Positions 4,740 through 6,382 of a stretch of 6,382 bases of DNA are shown here, piece after piece (the first letter of the stretch is position 1; every line of letters starts with the position of its first letter). The translations under genes and the position numbers were made by a program. The notes beneath the pieces were generated by a model. It was not told the DNA's origin. It ran no database searches and saw only the letters and a program-made list of their open reading frames with translations. The DNA is from a bacterium (lineage in GTDB: Bacteria > Patescibacteriota > Saccharimonadia > Saccharimonadales > HK-STAS-PATE-42): positions 1 through 6,382 of the forward strand of contig JAKOXJ010000050.1 of assembly GCA_029781075.1 (NCBI GenBank). The letters are read 5' to 3'.

Positions 4740-5377
4740 TTGTTGCTCCGCCACTGTTCTATTTCTGCATGGTGGCCACTAAGTAGAATATCTGGAATTC
4801 CGTCACCTTCAAACACTTCTGGTCTTGTGTATTGTGGATGTTCAATATGGTTTAGGTCATTTTGGAAACTCTCTTTTTCTACAGATTCTTCTCCACCAAG
4901 AACTCCAGGTAAGAGTCTTATAACACTGTCAGAAATAGTAAGAGCAGGGATCTCACCTCCAGTCATAATGTAACGCCCAATTAAGAACTGCTCGTCGACA
5001 AGTTTTACGATTCTTTCGTCATAGCCTTCGTATCGGGGGCAGAAGATAATTAGGTTCTTATTATTGCTAGAAAGACGTTTTGCCTCTTCCTGAGAGTACT
5101 CTTTGCCACGAGGCGTCGGTAGAATTACTAGTGCATCTTCACCGACTAGTCTTTTAGCTTCCTTTATAGCTTTAGAAATTGGCTCTGGCTTTAAAACCAT
5201 ACCATCTCCACCACCGTAAGGTGTGTCGTCCACCTGCTTCCTGGGCCCTAAGCCAAAGTCTCTTAGATTTAAATAGAAGAACTCAACAGAGCCAATTTCT
5301 AAAGCTTTTCTCATCATCCCTATATTGTTGTAGGCCTCCAAAGTCTCTGGGAATAAAGAGATATAACAAACTTTCAT
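4736..5377 (-). CDS. trmD: tRNA (guanine-37-N1)-methyltransferase
   Basis: Methylates N1 of G37 next to the anticodon using S-adenosylmethionine, preventing +1 frameshifts. SPOUT-family hallmarks are clear: PYGGGDGM (53-60), YEGYDERI (117-123), IGRYIMTGGEIPA (133-145) forming the trefoil knot, LPGVLGG (156-162), EHPQYTRP (179-186) and LLSGHHAEIEQWR (198-210). Arg154 aligns with the catalytic Arg154 of the Haemophilus enzyme. The residue 15 positions on, Asp169 in that enzyme, is Glu169 here (KESF instead of DSF). Arg135 replaces the usual Asp of IGDYVLTGGE. At 213 residues it ends right after the GHH...WR helix, while family members of about 230-255 carry a longer C-terminal domain that helps bind tRNA. 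The ATG lies 5 nt after the recR stop, with AAGGA inside recR about 12 nt upstream, so the two are surely co-transcribed. Its stop overlaps that of the convergent small gene. Confidence 0.97.
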   Translation of the reverse strand: MKVCYISLFPETLEAYNNIGMMRKALEIGSVEFFYLNLRDFGLGPRKQVDDTPYGGGDGMVLKPEPISKAIKEAKRLVGEDALVILPTPRGKEYSQEEAKRLSSNNKNLIIFCPRYEGYDERIVKLVDEQFLIGRYIMTGGEIPALTISDSVIRLLPGVLGGEESVEKESFQNDLNHIEHPQYTRPEVFEGDGIPDILLSGHHAEIEQWRSNN

Positions 5378-5382
5378 AAAAA

Positions 5383-5988
5383 CTAGAATTCCTTTCTTCC
5401 ATCAAATGCATGAGAAAGAGTAATCTGATCTGCGTAGGCAAGATCTACGCCAGTTGGTAGACCTCTAGCTAACCTGGTCATTTTAACCTTAAGACCAGCC
5501 TCTTCTAGCCTCTTTTGGATATAAAGAGCAGTACTCTCTCCTTCGATATTAGCATTTGTAGCTAGTATTAACTCTTCAACCTTATCATCCTTAACTCGAG
5601 CTATCAGCTCTGAGATCTTTAAATCACTAGCATGAATGCCATCAATTGGGCTTATTGCCCCACCTAAAACGTGATAAGTGCCGTTGAACTTAGAGGTCTT
5701 CTCTAGAGGGATTATGTCAAAAGGTTGCTCAACCACCATCACAATCGCTTTGTCTCTCCTGTCATTATCGTAAAGTGGGCTAACGTTCTCTTCTTCGGAT
5801 ATTAAAGCAAAAGTCTTTGGGCAGAGCTTAACTCTTTTATGCAGACTAGAGATCGAATCAGCAATCTCATCTAGCTTATTCTGAGGGCGCTTAAACAATG
5901 CCCAGGCATATCTTTCAGCAGTCCTAGGACCAACACCCGGAAGCAGGCTAAGCGATTCTATGAGGTCGTCTAACGCCTTAGGTAGCAT
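5383..5988 (-). CDS. recR: Recombination mediator protein RecR
   Basis: Works with RecO (and RecF) to load RecA at gaps in single-stranded DNA; it forms a ring-like clamp. At 201 residues the length is typical. The N-terminal helix-hairpin-helix is clear (LPGVGPRTAERYA, 16-28). The Toprim domain follows from about 81 (VMVVEQPFDI with Glu87; YHVLGGAISPIDGIH 105-119; LATNANIEGEST 142-153), ending in RLARGLPTGVDLAYAD. The zinc-finger region is degenerate: the canonical CxxC...CxxC positions are Cys56, Thr59, Ser70 and Tyr73, so only one of four ligands remains, although the spacing and the trailing RRD are kept. The start at 5988 gives the normal RecR N-terminus. It follows ybaB after 19 nt with no obvious ribosome site and precedes trmD by 5 nt. 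The end (AFDGRKEF) differs slightly from the usual ALRGR-type tail. Confidence 0.96.
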   Translation of the reverse strand: MLPKALDDLIESLSLLPGVGPRTAERYAWALFKRPQNKLDEIADSISSLHKRVKLCPKTFALISEEENVSPLYDNDRRDKAIVMVVEQPFDIIPLEKTSKFNGTYHVLGGAISPIDGIHASDLKISELIARVKDDKVEELILATNANIEGESTALYIQKRLEEAGLKVKMTRLARGLPTGVDLAYADQITLSHAFDGRKEF

Positions 5989-6007
5989 ATATAACTTTAG
6001 TATTATC

Positions 6008-6292
6008 TTATAGTCCTAAACCACCCAGTTGACCCATAATTGGCTTCAATTTCTCTTGTGCAACTTCCTGAGCCTTCTGTATAGCCTCACGCATAGTGTC
6101 CTCAAGGTTTCTCTCTAAGGATCTAAAGTCGCCATCAACCTTATCCTCGTCGATCTGGATACTTTTTAATTTCTGCTCCCCAGTCATACGGATAGAAACC
6201 ATCTCGTCCTGGCTGCTTACTTCGATAATGGTCTTAGTAAGCTCTTTTTGTATTTTTTTTGCCTGTAGGGCAAGTTTGGCTTGATCTAACAT
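6008..6292 (-). CDS. ybaB: YbaB/EbfC-family nucleoid-associated protein
   Basis: A small dimeric DNA-binding protein, conventionally encoded between dnaX and recR and thought to help organise DNA or support repair. The 94 residues are close to family length (about 100-110). Features seen: an N-terminal amphipathic helix (MLDQAKLALQAKKIQKEL), a central beta region (VSIRMTGEQKLKSIQID) that matches the family's V.v..tG...l..i.id pattern, a long charged helix (LERNLEDTMREAIQKAQEVAQEKL) and a Gly-rich tail (MGQLGGLGL). The ATG at 6292 is preceded on the minus strand by GAG at 5 nt and by AAGGAG at about 14 nt, so either might serve as ribosome site. Co-directional recR follows after 19 nt, and the presumed dnaX end lies 32 nt upstream, matching the classic operon. 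Confidence 0.95.
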   Translation of the reverse strand: MLDQAKLALQAKKIQKELTKTIIEVSSQDEMVSIRMTGEQKLKSIQIDEDKVDGDFRSLERNLEDTMREAIQKAQEVAQEKLKPIMGQLGGLGL

Positions 6293-6324
6293 AAAATCTC
6301 AAAAATCTCCTTAATTAGTAGCTA

Positions 6325-6381
6325 TTAGTTTAGCAGTTTTGTAGGGGTAAGATCTAGTATCAAATTAAACTGCAAATTCTG
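6325..6381 (-). CDS. dnaX: Probable 3' end of dnaX (DNA polymerase III gamma/tau), partial
   Basis: On the minus strand one frame enters from the right edge, stays open for 18 codons and stops at TAA (6327-6325), 32 nt before the ybaB ATG. The residues (QNLQFNLILDLTPTKLLN) are too few to identify by motif; the name rests on the conserved dnaX-ybaB-recR order. The other two minus frames hit stops in this stretch. The gene continues outside the window. Another gene, or noncoding DNA, cannot be excluded. Confidence 0.4.
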   Translation of the reverse strand, partial: QNLQFNLILDLTPTKLLN

Positions 6382-6382
6382 G

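Noticed and set aside
4751..4776. GCCAC...GTGGC inverted repeat near the 3' end of trmD as a terminator
   Set aside because: It is short, lies within codons for the conserved SGHHAEIEQWR motif and has no T tract.
4740..5379. Plus-strand open frames at 4740-4973 and 5179-5379
   Set aside because: Both are antisense to the clearly conserved trmD and have no protein features of their own.
6096..6284. Plus-strand open frame of 62 codons
   Set aside because: It is antisense to ybaB; its hydrophobic, Ser-rich translation is typical of a shadow frame.
6310..6382. Promoter for ybaB on the minus strand (TTGATA-like element)
   Set aside because: No -10 at a proper distance, and the element falls in the probable dnaX coding end. 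Read-through from dnaX is simpler.
1..6382. CRISPR arrays, insertion sequences, tRNA genes, integrase attachment sites
   Set aside because: No spaced direct repeats, transposase motifs, terminal repeats or tRNA folds were seen.

Overview
The window reads as chromosome from a Patescibacteria/CPR-type bacterium, most likely Candidatus Saccharibacteria (TM7). This placement is inferred from protein character and gene content, not from a marker RNA. Supporting signs are AT-rich DNA, a secreted protein joining DUF348 and G5 domains to a small lysozyme-like domain, a UvrD/PcrA helicase with a Trp variant in motif III, a stand-alone receiver protein and compact, sometimes overlapping genes. All complete genes end in TAA or TAG and none needs TGA as a sense codon. 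This fits the standard code and argues against the UGA-Gly lineages (Gracilibacteria, Absconditabacteria).

Left region (1-398): no convincing gene. It is rich in inverted repeats and closes with a hairpin plus T8 that looks like an intrinsic terminator at 287-330. An extended -10 promoter follows at 346-354. The best reading is the end of an unidentified structured RNA, followed by a separate promoter for the next gene.

Plus-strand block (399-4739): (1) an exported G5/DUF348 protein with a lysozyme-like C-terminus, probably acting on peptidoglycan; (2) a single-domain response regulator; (3) a UvrD/PcrA-type DNA helicase; (4) a 96-residue Cys-containing protein of unknown function. The two gaps around the response regulator hold three exact copies of the palindrome TTAAGCTTAA. 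Two of them form a perfect 13-bp inverted repeat across the likely helicase promoter, which looks like an operator. The small gene has a perfect extended -10 box inside the last codons of the helicase gene, placed to give an almost leaderless mRNA.

Minus-strand block (6381-4736): the probable last codons of dnaX, then ybaB, recR and trmD, closely spaced and co-directional. dnaX-ybaB-recR is a classic conserved replication/repair cluster. trmD (tRNA m1G37 methyltransferase) is an unusual addition, since it normally sits with rpsP, rimM and rplS. RecR has lost three of its four zinc-finger cysteines. TrmD carries Glu where the catalytic Asp169 is expected and lacks most of its C-terminal domain. 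The small plus-strand gene and trmD converge with stop codons that share two bases, leaving no spacer for a terminator.

Clear Shine-Dalgarno sequences at normal spacing are scarce throughout, so several starts rest on protein homology or promoter position.
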